From FEN-299 sp963727765 (GTDB lineage Bacteria; Acidobacteriota; Vicinamibacteria; Vicinamibacterales; Fen-181), in contig CAVSGZ010000013.1 of the NCBI GenBank assembly GCA_963727765.1, positions 310,001-374,000 of the forward strand: DNA of 64,000 nt, read 5' to 3'. Below are positions 50,969 to 60,628 of this stretch, in pieces (position 1 is the stretch's first letter; every line of letters starts with the position of its first letter). Under the pieces are notes generated by a model. The model ran no database searches, was not told the origin of the DNA, and saw only the letters and a program-made list of their open reading frames with translations. Position numbers and translations under genes: made by a program.

Positions 50969-53621
50969 TTAGCGGCCTCCGACAATCGTCGCACTCTGCG
51001 TGAGCTTCAGCTCGCCGGCCTGTATCGTCACGACATAGCTGCCCGGCGCGACCTGGCGCTCGTGGGCATCGCTCATATCCCAGCTTGCCCGGTTCATGCC
51101 GGCTTCACCGGAGCCTGTGAGCGTCCTAATCTCATTGCCCGACATGTCGACGACCGCGATCTTCACTCCGCCGTCGGCCTTGTCCTTCAGGTAGTAGTCG
51201 AAGTTCAACCCGTCGTCGTTCGGGACGAGCAGCGCACGGTCGCCGTAGAACTCGAAGTTGCCGAGCGGCCCCGGCGCCGGCAGCGGGCGCGGCTGCACGG
51301 CGAAGAAGTGCGCGGGGCCGTCGAACGCCCCCTGCTTCGCCTCGGCCACCCACGCGGTGTTCGCGATGTAGAGACCGCGGCCGTAGGTCGCCACGACCAG
51401 GTCGCGCTCCCGCGGGTGGATCAGCATGTCTGTCACCGGCACGGCAGGCATGTTCCCCTTCAGCGCCACCCACCGCTGCCCTCCGTCGAGCGACAGGTAG
51501 ATGCCCTTGTTGCTGCCGACGTAGAGGATGTCCGGGTCCTTCAGGTCCTCGACAATCACGTCGATCGCCCGGTCGGCGAGGTTCGCGGAGATCGATGTCC
51601 ACGTGGCGCCGAAATCCGTCGTCTTCATCACCACGGGTTTGAACTCGTCGAACCGTCGCCCGTTGCGCGTCACGTAGGCCGTGCCCGACGCGAAGGCCGA
51701 CGGCAGGACGCGCGTGGTGGCGTAGTAGGCCGGGCCGCCTCCGGCCGCCACGACCTTCGCCGTCGCGTCCGTCCATGTGGCCCCGTGATTGCGCGTCACC
51801 TGCACCTTGCCGTCGTCGGTCCCGACCCAGATGACGCCCGGCGTGACTGGCGACTCGGCAATCGTGGTGATCGTGCAGGTACTGGACCGTTGCGCCCGGC
51901 GGCGAGATCTTCGACGTGTCGTTGCCGGTCAGGTCGGGGCTGATCTCTTCCCAGTGATCGCCTTGATCGACCGACTGGAACAGCACCTGCGCGCCGGTGT
52001 AGATGATGTGGCTGTTGAACGGCGACAGCGCGAGCGGCGGTGTCCAGTTCCAGCGCAGCGGCGGCTGGCCTGGCGCTCGCATGGGGGTGATTGCCTTGCG
52101 CATCCTGGTCCGCTGGTCGAGCCGGTAGTGCCCGCCCCACTGGAACGTGTTGTAGACCCAGCGGCTGTCGTTCGGATCGACCCGGTTGTACTGGCCATCG
52201 TTGTCGCCCACCGTCACCCAGTCCTCAGGCCCGACGCGCCCAGCCGGCCCGTTGATGGGGCCCCGCCACGAGTCATGGTCCTGCAGGCCGCCGTAGATGT
52301 GATACGGGCGATCCATGTCAACGGCAATCGAGTAGAACTCGCCGCCCGGGATGTTCGAGTAGTGGTCGCACGTCCTGCCGGCGTCGTAGGAGATGTGGAC
52401 GCCGCCGTCGCTGCCAAGGATCCAGCGGTCGGAGTTCTGCGGGTCGATCCACATCGTGCGGAAGTCGCCGAACCCCTTGGCGAACAGGTTCCTCGCGTCC
52501 CACGTGAGGCCCTTCCACGTCCTGCCGCCGTCCTCCGAGCTGAGCAGCGAGTCGCAGTTGACGATGATCCGCCTGTCGTTGTTCGGATCGACCCGGATCT
52601 GATTGAACGAGTACCCCGCCTTCGAACTCACGTCGTCGGTCGCGGCGTTCATCTTCCGCCACGTCCTGCCGCCGTCGTCGGTTCGGTAGACCTCGCCGCC
52701 GATCGCCCTCGGTTGCGGATCCTGGCCGCGTGCACGATCGCGCTTCGCCTCCTGCTCCGTCGGCGGACGGGTGGCGAAGTTCTCGGTCACCGCGTAGAGG
52801 ATTTCGGGGTTCTTCTGGTAGATGTCGAGGCCGATTCGGCCCTGCTTCGCGGGCAAACCGGCCGTCAGCTTCTTCCAGGTCCTCCCGCCGTCGGTCGTCT
52901 TGAAAATGCCGCTGCCCTCTCCGCCCTCCAGGAGTTTCCACGGCCGTCGCTGCACGTCGTACATCGCCGCGTAGAGCGTGTCGGGGCGCTTGCGGTCGAG
53001 CACGAGGTCGATGGCGCCGGTCCGATCGTTGAGGTAGAGGACCTTCTTCCAGGTCTTTCCGCCGTCGGCCGTCTTGAACACGCCGCGCTCCTCGTTGGTC
53101 GACCAGAGGCGGCCCATCGCCGCGACGTAGACGATGTCGGGGTTGGTGGGATGGACGACGATGCGGCCGATGTGCTGCGTCTCGCGCAGCCCCATGTGCT
53201 GCCAGGTCTTGCCCGCGTCGATCGACTTGTAGACGCCGTCGCCCGGGTAGGCCACGCGCACGCTTGACGCGTCGCCGGTGCCGACCCAGACGATGTTCTC
53301 ATTCGACGGCGCGACGGCGAGGCAGCCGATGTCGGTGACATCCTGCGCGTCGAAGATCGGCTGGAACGTGGTGCCGTTATTGGTCGTTTTCCAGACACCG
53401 CCGTACCGGACCGCGACGTAGAAGGTGTAGAGGTGCGACTTCTCTGGCGCCTCGGGCACGGCGATGTCGGAGACCCAGGAGCCAGCGCGGTACGGGCCAA
53501 GCGCGCGATACGTGAAGCCGGCCAGCTTGTCTTCGGTGAACGAGCGCGTCGGCGACTGCGCAAGGGCGGTGACGCTGGCAGTGGCCAACAGGAGGAGGCC
53601 GAGCGCGATTCTGGTTCTCAT
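50969..53621 (-). CDS. Secreted sortilin/BNR-repeat beta-propeller protein, frameshift near 51879
   Basis: About 883 residues after removal of one extra base. A signal peptide (MRTRIALGLLLLATASVTALA) is followed by many Asp-box units (TTNNGTTFQPIFD, SIDAGKTWQHMG, TADGGKTWKKVL, TDGGRTWKKL) of a ten-bladed VPS10/sortilin-like propeller. A FlgD-like beta-sandwich (GSYVVTIQAGELKLTQSATI) closes the protein. The frame changes at GTC-CAG-TAC-C-TGC. The family's expected QY-CTITTIAESP resumes after dropping one C, and the span is one base over a multiple of three. The role of these large exoproteins is unproven; they may bind peptides or glycans at the surface. Its neighbours on either side are M24 peptidases. 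Confidence 0.85.
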
Positions 53622-53634
53622 GATCACGTCCTGA

Positions 53635-53658
53635 GTCCTGAGCCTTGAGCCCTGAGCC
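53635..53658. repeat. Seven-base periodic array (GCCTTGA-type)
   Basis: GTCCTGA, GCCTTGA, GCCCTGA, GCC run in tandem in the 41-bp gap between the BNR gene and the upstream M24 gene. The words are as at 23584 and 34193. Confidence 0.6.
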
Positions 53659-53662
53659 TCTT

Positions 53663-54949
53663 TCATGCCACCGCCTTGTCAATCGCCGGACTGGGCGTCG
53701 TGAAGAACTTCGGGCCCTGCTCGGTCATGTGGAAACAGTCCTCGATGCGGATCCCGAACTCGCCCGGAAGAACGAGCATCGGCTCGTCGCTGAAGCACAT
53801 GCCGGGCGCGAGCTTCGTCTTGTTGCCGCGCACGAGGTTGGTCCACTCGTGCCCGTCCATGCCGATGCCGTGTCCCGTCCGGTGCGGCAGGCCCGGCAGC
53901 TTGTAGTCGGGGCCGAAGCCGTGCTCGGCGTAAAGTTTCCGCGGTGCCGCATCCACGTCCTCGCACGCCGCGCCGAGCTTCGCCGCGGCGAACGCCGCCG
54001 CCTGGCCGCGCTTGACGAGATCCCAGATCTCCCGCTGCCGCCTGGTCGGCGCGCCGACGACGACCGTGCGGCTCATGTCGGAGTGGTAGCCATCCACCGT
54101 GCAGCCGCCGTCCATGAGAACGATGTCGCCTTCGCGGAGCGGGCGGCTCTTGATGCTCCCGTGTGGCGAGGACGTCATCTCCCCGAAGGTGGCGCCGATG
54201 CCGCCCTCCGCGCCGAGCGCATGATGCGCGGCAACGGCCAGCGCGCCGAACTCCTCTTCGGTCATGCCCGGCTTGAGCAGCGGGATAATCGCGCGGTACG
54301 CCTCGTTGGTGATGTTGTTCGCGCACTGCAGGAGCGCGATTTCCTTGGGCGTCTTGAAGATGCGACAGCCGGCGGTCACCGGGGTCCCGCTGACGATCTC
54401 CACGGCGGGCGCAGCCTTGCGAAGGCCGTCCGACACGAAGAACCGCGCGTACTCCTCGAAGCCGACGCGCGAGACGCCGCGGTCCTTCAGCGCCTGGGCG
54501 ATTCGCTCGAACGGGCTCTCGTGCTCCTCCCACGTGCGCACGTCGCTGCCGATCGTGATCAACTCGCGCGCCCTGCCTTCCTCGAACTTCGGGCAGACGT
54601 AGGCCACCTCGCCGCGCGCCGGCAGGATGGCGACGAATGTCCGCTCGCTCGGCCACCAGCTCACGCCGGTGAAATATACGAGGCTCGTGCCCGAGTCGAG
54701 AATGATGGCGTCGATCTTGTTCTCGACCATCAGGCGGCGCGCCTTCTCGACGCGCGCCTTCCGGTCCTCGGTATCGATCCGGACGATGCCGCCGGTCATC
54801 GGCTTGAGGTGGCTGAACGGGCCGGCTGAAGCGGGCGTGGCTTGCGGCGCCGCGCCCGTGCCCGGCACGAGCGCCGCGGCATCCAGTGTGACCCCCGCCC
54901 CGACGGCCAGGGCTGAAGACTGCAGGAATCTACGTCTGTCGATCGACAT
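53663..54949 (-). CDS. Tat-exported M24 (Xaa-Pro) metallopeptidase
   Basis: The 428-residue protein starts with a twin-arginine signal (MSIDRRRFLQSSALAVGAG), so it is probably exported folded, with its metals. Two M24 domains follow: a creatinase-like N-domain (IILDSGTSLVYFTGVSWWPS) and a catalytic domain. The catalytic domain has ligands in IVLMDGGCTVDGYHSDMSRT (Asp, Asp), LPHRTGHGIGMDGHEW (His), FSDEPMLVLPGEFG (Glu) and IRIEDCFHMTEQG (Glu). This fits a periplasmic prolidase or aminopeptidase P. The ATG at 54949 has TGGAG upstream. It is divergent from the NarL-type kinase gene. Confidence 0.92.
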   Translation of the reverse strand: MSIDRRRFLQSSALAVGAGVTLDAAALVPGTGAAPQATPASAGPFSHLKPMTGGIVRIDTEDRKARVEKARRLMVENKIDAIILDSGTSLVYFTGVSWWPSERTFVAILPARGEVAYVCPKFEEGRARELITIGSDVRTWEEHESPFERIAQALKDRGVSRVGFEEYARFFVSDGLRKAAPAVEIVSGTPVTAGCRIFKTPKEIALLQCANNITNEAYRAIIPLLKPGMTEEEFGALAVAAHHALGAEGGIGATFGEMTSSPHGSIKSRPLREGDIVLMDGGCTVDGYHSDMSRTVVVGAPTRRQREIWDLVKRGQAAAFAAAKLGAACEDVDAAPRKLYAEHGFGPDYKLPGLPHRTGHGIGMDGHEWTNLVRGNKTKLAPGMCFSDEPMLVLPGEFGIRIEDCFHMTEQGPKFFTTPSPAIDKAVA

Positions 54950-54977
54950 GGTCGGCTCCAGGATACTGACGCGCGCA

Positions 54978-55129
54978 GGCTTCGGGCTCCAGGCTTCAGG
55001 CGGCGGGCTGAGCGCCTGAAGCCGGATCATACGTCCCCCGGAGGGGTTGGGGCGGTTTTTCTCGAGCGCTGCCATCTGGCCGTCGTTCGCGCAGCGCCCC
55101 CTGAGCCCTGAGCCTTGAGCCCTGAGCCC
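54978..55129. repeat. Two seven-base periodic arrays in a divergent gap
   Basis: The first array (54978-55021) has GGCTTCG, GGCTCCA, GGCTTCA, GGCGGCG, GGCTGAG and a closing CGCCTGAAGCC that pairs back on it. The second (55105-55129) has GCCCTGA, GCCTTGA, GCCCTGA, GCCC. They lie between the M24 gene and the divergent kinase gene. Confidence 0.6.
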
Positions 55130-55210
55130 TTTCCCCTCCCCCATCCGGGTGACCCATTTCGCGAAAGCCGGGTGATGTGCGATGCTGCGCCCAACTCGTA
55201 GAGTGGGCGC

Positions 55211-56581
55211 ATGTACACAGCAACCTACGACGTCACAATCAACACGCGACTGGTCTTCAAGGTCTACGCCGTCGTTGCGTGGGCTACGGGCGCGGTGCTC
55301 TACGGGTGGGGCGGACTGCTTTCCCCCCTGCCGCTTGCCGGCCTGCCCTCTGCCGACCACGTCGTCGTCCGGCTGGCCGGCTCGGTCCTTCTCTGCCTCG
55401 GGTTCCTCGCGTTCGCGATGGCGCGCACGCTCGACGAGGACGGCCGGCGCAAGGCCCTCGGGTGGTGGGCCGTCGGTCACGCCGTCGCAGCGCTTGGCGT
55501 CGGCGTCCAGTTGCTGGCCGTTGTGGGTTTCCACCGCCTCGGGTGGGGCGGCGCGGTGACGCTCGGATGGCTGACAGCCGGATCCTACCTCTTTGCCGAT
55601 TTCTGGCTGTACCCGAACGGAATCCCCTGGGGCGGGCTTGGGATGCAGCGGCACGACTCCGTGCTCCAGGAGCTTCGGCAACCGAGCGTTCGTCGCCTTC
55701 GATCCACCTACGAGGAGAAGATCCGGGAGGTTGCGAGCCAGGAGGAGCGCAACCGCCTGGCGCGTGACCTCCACGATTCAATCAAGCAGCAGATCTTCGT
55801 CATGCACACTGCAGCGGCGACGGCGCAGGCGCGGTTCGACGCCGACCCGGCCGGGGCCCGGTCTGCCATCAACCAGGTGCGCAATGCCGCGCGGGAGGCG
55901 ACGGCCGAGATGGAGGCGATGCTCGATCAGCTTCGCGCGTCGCCACTCGAGAACAGCGGGCTCATCGAGGCGCTCAAGAAGCAGTGCGAGGCGCTGCGCT
56001 TCCGGACCGGCGCCGATGTCCGGCTGGTGGTAAAGGACCTTCCGTCCAGCGAGACGCTCCCGGTCGGCACACAGCAGGTGCTCTTCCGGGTGGCGCAGGA
56101 GGCGCTCGCCAACGTCGGACGGCACGCCCGGCCGAAGCAGGTGTCGATAACGCTCGAGTCCACGCCAATCAGTGTCCAGTTGCGCGTGGACGACGACGGT
56201 GTCGGTTTCGATCCTGCGCAGCCTCCGGCGGGCATGGGACTCGGGAACATGCGCTCGCGCGTCCAGACGCTGGGCGGAACTCTCGCGGTTACCAGCCAGC
56301 CTGGTTCCGGAACGGTGGTCCGGGCGTTGATTCCGTATGCACCCGCGGATGACGTGGATCTCGGCGCGTACCGCCGTCGTGCGATCTTCTGGTCTGGCCA
56401 CACGCTGGCTTGGGCGGCTGTGCTCGCCTGGGCCTGCACGCGCGAGAGGGATCCGTACTTCCTGCTTCTGAACGGTGCCTTCGTCCTCCTGATCTTCTCC
56501 CAAGCCGCGCTGGTGGTGGCCGCCTACTTCCGGGCACGAACAGGGTTGTCTCACCAGCCGGAGAAGGATGGTGCGCGATGA
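55211..56581 (+). CDS. NarL-type membrane sensor histidine kinase
   Basis: The 456-residue kinase has four hydrophobic segments in its first 140 residues (VFKVYAVVAWATGAVLYGWG, HVVVRLAGSVLLCLGFLAFA, ALGVGVQLLAVVGFHRLG, AVTLGWLTAGSYLFADFWLY). A HisKA_3 domain follows with phosphoacceptor ERNRLARDLHDSIKQQIF (His about 198), then a HATPase domain (LFRVAQEALANVGRHARP, DDDGVGFDPAQPPAGMGLGNM). Unusually, two more membrane helices follow the ATPase domain (TLAWAAVLAWACT and FLLLNGAFVLLIFSQAALVV). No periplasmic sensor loop is evident, so sensing within the membrane is likely. Its stop overlaps the regulator gene (ATGA). Confidence 0.9.
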   Translation: MYTATYDVTINTRLVFKVYAVVAWATGAVLYGWGGLLSPLPLAGLPSADHVVVRLAGSVLLCLGFLAFAMARTLDEDGRRKALGWWAVGHAVAALGVGVQLLAVVGFHRLGWGGAVTLGWLTAGSYLFADFWLYPNGIPWGGLGMQRHDSVLQELRQPSVRRLRSTYEEKIREVASQEERNRLARDLHDSIKQQIFVMHTAAATAQARFDADPAGARSAINQVRNAAREATAEMEAMLDQLRASPLENSGLIEALKKQCEALRFRTGADVRLVVKDLPSSETLPVGTQQVLFRVAQEALANVGRHARPKQVSITLESTPISVQLRVDDDGVGFDPAQPPAGMGLGNMRSRVQTLGGTLAVTSQPGSGTVVRALIPYAPADDVDLGAYRRRAIFWSGHTLAWAAVLAWACTRERDPYFLLLNGAFVLLIFSQAALVVAAYFRARTGLSHQPEKDGAR

Positions 56582-57219
56582 GTGGTCCCATCCGCGTGGC
56601 GCTCGTGGACGACCACCGCGTGGTCTCGCGCAGCCTGAAGGCGTATCTCGAGTCGTTCCCGGACCTCGTCGTAGTGGGAAGCGCCGTCAGCGGCGAGGAT
56701 CTGCTCGAGCACCTCGACGAGTGGAAGCCGCAGGTCGTGCTCCAGGACCTCCTGCTTCCCGGCGGCATGGACGGCATCGAGGCGACGCGACGCGTGCTCG
56801 AGCGGCGGCCGGAGGTTCGCGTCGTCGCGCTGACCGCGTCGATCGACGAGGCGCGGATGATGGGCGTGCTTCGGGCCGGGGCCGTCGGCTACGTGCGGAA
56901 GAACGCCGAACCCGAGACGCTGCTGGCGGCGGTGCGTGCGGTCGCCCGCGGCAAGACCTACATCGACCCGTCGGTGAGCGACCAGGTGCTGCATGCCTCG
57001 TCGCCACACGATGGGTTGACGGCGCGGGAGCGCGAGGTCCTCCGGCGACTCGCGCTGGGGCTCACCAACCGCGAGATCGGGGACGCGCTGTGCATCAGCG
57101 AGGAGACGGTGAAGACGCACGTGGCGAGCGTGCTCGGAAAGCTGCAGGTCGAAAACCGCGCCCAGGCCATCGTGCAGGCGCTAAGGCGCGGCCTGGTGAC
57201 GCTTGAAGAACTGGAATAG
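56578..57219 (+). CDS. NarL/FixJ-family response regulator
   Basis: The 213-residue regulator has a receiver domain (RVALVDDHRVVSRSLKAYLE, phosphoacceptor in VVLQDLLLPGGMDGIEATRR, conserved Thr in VVALTAS, Lys in GYVRKNAEPE) and a LuxR-type helix-turn-helix (LTAREREVLRRLALGLTNRE, ISEETVKTHVASVLGKLQV). The ATG at 56578 overlaps the kinase stop, so this is the cognate pair. Targets cannot be read from sequence. The nearby BNR and peptidase genes are candidates by position only. Confidence 0.94.
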   Translation: MSGPIRVALVDDHRVVSRSLKAYLESFPDLVVVGSAVSGEDLLEHLDEWKPQVVLQDLLLPGGMDGIEATRRVLERRPEVRVVALTASIDEARMMGVLRAGAVGYVRKNAEPETLLAAVRAVARGKTYIDPSVSDQVLHASSPHDGLTAREREVLRRLALGLTNREIGDALCISEETVKTHVASVLGKLQVENRAQAIVQALRRGLVTLEELE

Positions 57220-57256
57220 ATCGGCGTTCGGCCGTGTCCTCGTCACGCGCGACACC

Positions 57257-57287
57257 GCCGAACGCCGAAAGCCGTAAGCCGAACGCC
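57257..57287. repeat. Seven-base periodic array (GCCGAAC-type)
   Basis: GCCGAAC, GCCGAAA, GCCGTAA, GCCGAAC, GCC lie in the convergent gap between the regulator and the second BNR gene. A complementary GGCGTTCGGCC is at 57223-57233, and GTCACGCGCGAC lies between (57242-57253). That central sequence resembles the TCACGCGTGA centre of two other elements. Confidence 0.65.
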
Positions 57288-57289
57288 TG

Positions 57290-59720
57290 CTATTTCTTGT
57301 TCTCCACCGCCATCGCATCCATCAGCCACACGCCGCGCCCGTGCGTCGCAATCGCAATCATCTTGTCGCGCGGCTGGATGTTCAGGTCGAGCACGAACAC
57401 CTGCGGCAGGTTGCCGCCCAGCACGTTCCACGTCGCCCCGCCGTCGGTCGTGACGTAGACCCCCATGTCGGTCCCCACGTAGAGGATCTTCGGATTGGTG
57501 GGATCCTCGCGGATCACGTTCACCGGCCCGGCCGGGATGTTGCCCACGATGCTCTTGAACGTCTTGCCGAAGTCGGTCGACTTGTAGATGTAGGCCGCGA
57601 ACTCGTCGTCTCGCTTCCCGTTCTGGGTCACGTAGACGGTGCCCTCGTTGAAGGCCGACGGCGTCACGCGCGAGATCCATTTGCGCTGCGGCAGGTTGGC
57701 CGTCAACTCGGTCCACGCCTTCCCGCCGTCCCTCGTGACCCACAGCCGCCCGTCGTCGGTGCCGGCGTAGAGAAGTCCGAAGCGCATCGGCGATTCGGCC
57801 AGCGCGAACAGCGTCTGGTACGGGATGTCGCCGAACATCTTCGGATCGTTGCCGGTCAGGTCCGGGCTGATCCGCTCCCAGGTGTCTCCCTGGTGCATCG
57901 AGCGGAAGACGTACTGGAGCCCGTGGTAGACGATGTCGGGGTCGTGCGGCGAGACGATGGTCGGCGCCATCCACTGGCCGCGCAGCGCCGGTTCGCCAGG
58001 CCCGACCTTCGGCATGATGTTGGCAACCTCGAACGGCGCCGAACCCCAGAGCGTGCGGCTCCGGGCTGGTTTGGTCACGTCGGCACGGTCGAGGTTCCCG
58101 TAATAGCTCGAGGCGTAGATGATGTCGTTGCTGCTCTTGTCGATCGCGTGCGTCGTCCCCTCGCCGCCGAGCGTTTCTTCGAACGCCTGCGTGGGGATCT
58201 TGTCGCGCCCCTTGCTCAGGTCGACGACGGCGCGGTAGCTGCCGTGGTCCTGCACCGAGCCGTAGACGCGCAACGGAGTTCCGTTGTCGAACTCGATGTT
58301 GAAGAAGGTGGAGATCGGCAGGTTGTCGATGAACAGACGCCACGTCTTGCCGCCGTCGTACGAGATCACCACGCCGCCGTCGTTGCCGTCGATCAGGTTG
58401 TCGGGATTGGCCGGGTCGATCCAGAGCGCATGATGGTCTGTGTGGGGTCCGCGCAGGGCCTTGAACGTCCTGCCGCCGTCGGTGGACTGGTTGAGCATCA
58501 GCCCCTGGAAGTAGACGACGTTTTCGTTTGTCGGGTCGACGCGGATCTGCGAGAAGACCCATCCGTAGGTCGCCGCCGCCCCTTCCATGAACGCGTTCGA
58601 CTCGCTCACCTTCCGCCAGGTCTGTCCCTTGTTGTCTGACCGGTAGATCTCGGCGCCCCTGATCGTCCCCTCCTTCTGCCGGCCTGTACGAGTCCAGATC
58701 GCCCGGCTTGGCCTGGTGCGCGATCTCGTAGTCGTCCACGAAGGCATAGACGACGTTCGGGTTCGATCGCGCGATGTCGATGCCGATGCGGCCGCGGTGA
58801 TCGGGCACCGGGAGGCCCTCGTTGATCGGTGTCCAGGTCTTGCCAGCGTCGATCGTCTTCCAGATGCCGCTGCCGGTATAGCCCTTCAAGGTGCGCGGGT
58901 CGTTCCACTTCTGCCGGATGCGCTGCCAGGTGGTCGCGTACAGGATATTCGGGTCGGTGGGGTCCATCACGAGGTCGTTCGCCCCGGTCTTCGCATCGAC
59001 GTAGAGCACCTTCGTCCAGCTCTTGCCGCCGTCGGTCGTCTTGTAGACGCCGCGGTCTTCGTTGTCGGTCCACTCGTGTCCGCCGGCCGCGACATACACG
59101 ATGTCCGGGTTGGTCGGGTGAATGATGATGCGTGGGATGGTGTGGGTCGAGGCGAGGCCCATGTGCTGCCACGTCTTGCCCGCATCGGTCGACTTGAAGA
59201 TGCCGACGCCGGCGTTCGAGCTGCGGAAGATGTTGGCCTCACCGGTGCCGAACCAGACGATGTTCGGATCAGACGGCGCGACTTCGACGTTCCCGCCCTG
59301 CACCGATGCCGCCTGGTCGAACGCCGGTTCGAATGTGGTCCCCTCGTTCTCGGTTTTCCAGAGGCCGCCTGAGGCCGTTGCGACGTAGATGATCCGGGTC
59401 TTGCCCTTGCGGTTGGCGACCGCCACGTCGACGACGCGACCGCTGATGCTGGTCGGCCCGAAGAACTGCCACTTCAGGTCTTTGAAGGGTGAGTTGCCGC
59501 GCATCGAGACGAACGAGTCCCAGGCCTTGAGGCGGAACGCCGCATCGGCCACGGAAGATGCGGGACCGGCGGTCGAGGCGGCGGCGGTTGCCGCGGCTTT
59601 CGGTGGTTGCGCCTTGGCGGCCGGCGCCTGGGCGGACACGGGTTGCGAAACGCTCAGTGCCAGGACAGCGAGGACGCCAAGCACTGGGGCCGTGCGGTTG
59701 AGGCAACGGAAGTTGGTCAT
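57290..59720 (-). CDS. Secreted sortilin/BNR-repeat protein, frameshift near 58686
   Basis: About 809 residues after removal of one extra base. There is a signal sequence (APVLGVLAVLALSVSQPVSA), an Ala/Pro-rich linker and repeated Asp-boxes (STDAGKTWQHMGLA, TTDGGKSWTKVLY, TIDAGKTWTPINEG, STDGGRTFKALRG, TTDGGATWNVLGG) of a VPS10-like propeller. The frame changes at TCG-TAC-A-GGC-CGG, and the expected DSY-GRQKEGTIRGAEIYRS follows when one base is removed. The span is one base over a multiple of three. It ends in RGVWLMDAMAVENKK and lacks the FlgD-like tail of the first BNR protein. The start ATG (59720) lies 68 bp from the GntR operator-like site, so that regulator might also affect it. Confidence 0.85.
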
Positions 59721-59787
59721 TGATAACCTCAGACAAGTTACTGACACGAAATGGCTTGTCAAACAACTACGAGCAGGGCGACACATA

Positions 59788-59797
59788 TTGTATACAA
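59788..59797. promoter_or_regulatory. GntR/FCD-type operator TTGTATACAA
   Basis: A perfect 10-bp palindrome in the divergent region between the second BNR gene and the GntR gene. The pattern (GTATAC core with flanking T/A) matches operators bound by FCD-subfamily GntR regulators, which commonly repress their own promoter. Confidence 0.6.
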
Positions 59798-59842
59798 AAA
59801 CACGTGCAATACGAGATGCAAAAGAGTACATTGGTGGACGTC

Positions 59843-60619
59843 ATGACGCCCGCTCCTGGACAGGCCGTCGCCCGCCGGCCGGCCGCCCCGCACCGGCGCC
59901 CAGCGGCCACCAGCCGCAAGACCCGTCGCACTCCGCGCCGCGAGGTCACCTCGTCGGCGTATCAACGGTTGCGCGACCTGATTGTAACCGGTCGGCTGCC
60001 CCCCGGCGCTCCGCTTGTCGAGACCGAGCTTTCCGCGCGCCTCGGCGTGAGCCGGACGCCCGTGCGGGCCGCGCTGCAACGGCTGCAGCAGGAGGGGTTC
60101 GTCCACGTCGCGCGGGCCGGCTCGATGCTGCGCGCGGCGGTCGCGCCAGTGACGGCGGAAGACATGCGCGAGGTGTTCCTGATGGCGGGCGCGCTCGAGG
60201 CCTCAGCGGCCCGGCTGGCCACCGGCCTCGACGAGGCCCGGCGACGGGCGCTGGCCGACGAGATGGCGCGGCTCGCCGATGCCGTGGACGCCGCGACCTC
60301 GTCGCGGCCGCCGGAGATGCTCGACGCCCTCGGGGCGCACGCGCGCTTCCACCGCGCTTACACGGTGGCCGGCGCGGGACCCCGCCTGCTGGCCGAACTC
60401 GACGTGCTGCAGCCGCAGGCCGAGCGCTACGAGCGCATCTACGCAAGCGCCATCGCCCGCGCGCTCGATGACGGTTCCCGGGAGCACGCCGCCATCGTGG
60501 ACGCGATCCGCGCCGGCGACAGCGACGGGGCCGAGAGCGCCGTGGAGCGCCACTGGCGGGCGTCTGCCGCGCGCTACGGCCAGGTGGTGACGATTCTCGG
60601 CGAACGGGGAAACTGGTAG
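59843..60619 (+). CDS. GntR-family (FCD subfamily) transcriptional regulator
   Basis: About 258 residues with an N-terminal basic stretch and a winged helix (SSAYQRLRDLIVTGRLPPGA, VETELSARLGVSRTPVRAALQRLQQEGFV). A helical FCD ligand-binding domain follows (MREVFLMAGALEASAARLAT, ALGAHARFHRAYTVAGAGPR, EHAAIVDAIRAGDSDGAE), whose Asp/His residues bind metal or an organic acid. The ATG at 59843 has GGTGGA upstream; an in-frame ATG at 59816 is also possible. It is followed after nine bases by the glycyl-radical activase, so it probably controls that pathway with the TTGTATACAA site as operator. The inducer could be a proline or hydroxyproline derivative (inference). Confidence 0.9.
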   Translation: MTPAPGQAVARRPAAPHRRPAATSRKTRRTPRREVTSSAYQRLRDLIVTGRLPPGAPLVETELSARLGVSRTPVRAALQRLQQEGFVHVARAGSMLRAAVAPVTAEDMREVFLMAGALEASAARLATGLDEARRRALADEMARLADAVDAATSSRPPEMLDALGAHARFHRAYTVAGAGPRLLAELDVLQPQAERYERIYASAIARALDDGSREHAAIVDAIRAGDSDGAESAVERHWRASAARYGQVVTILGERGNW

Positions 60620-60628
60620 GGGATTCAC

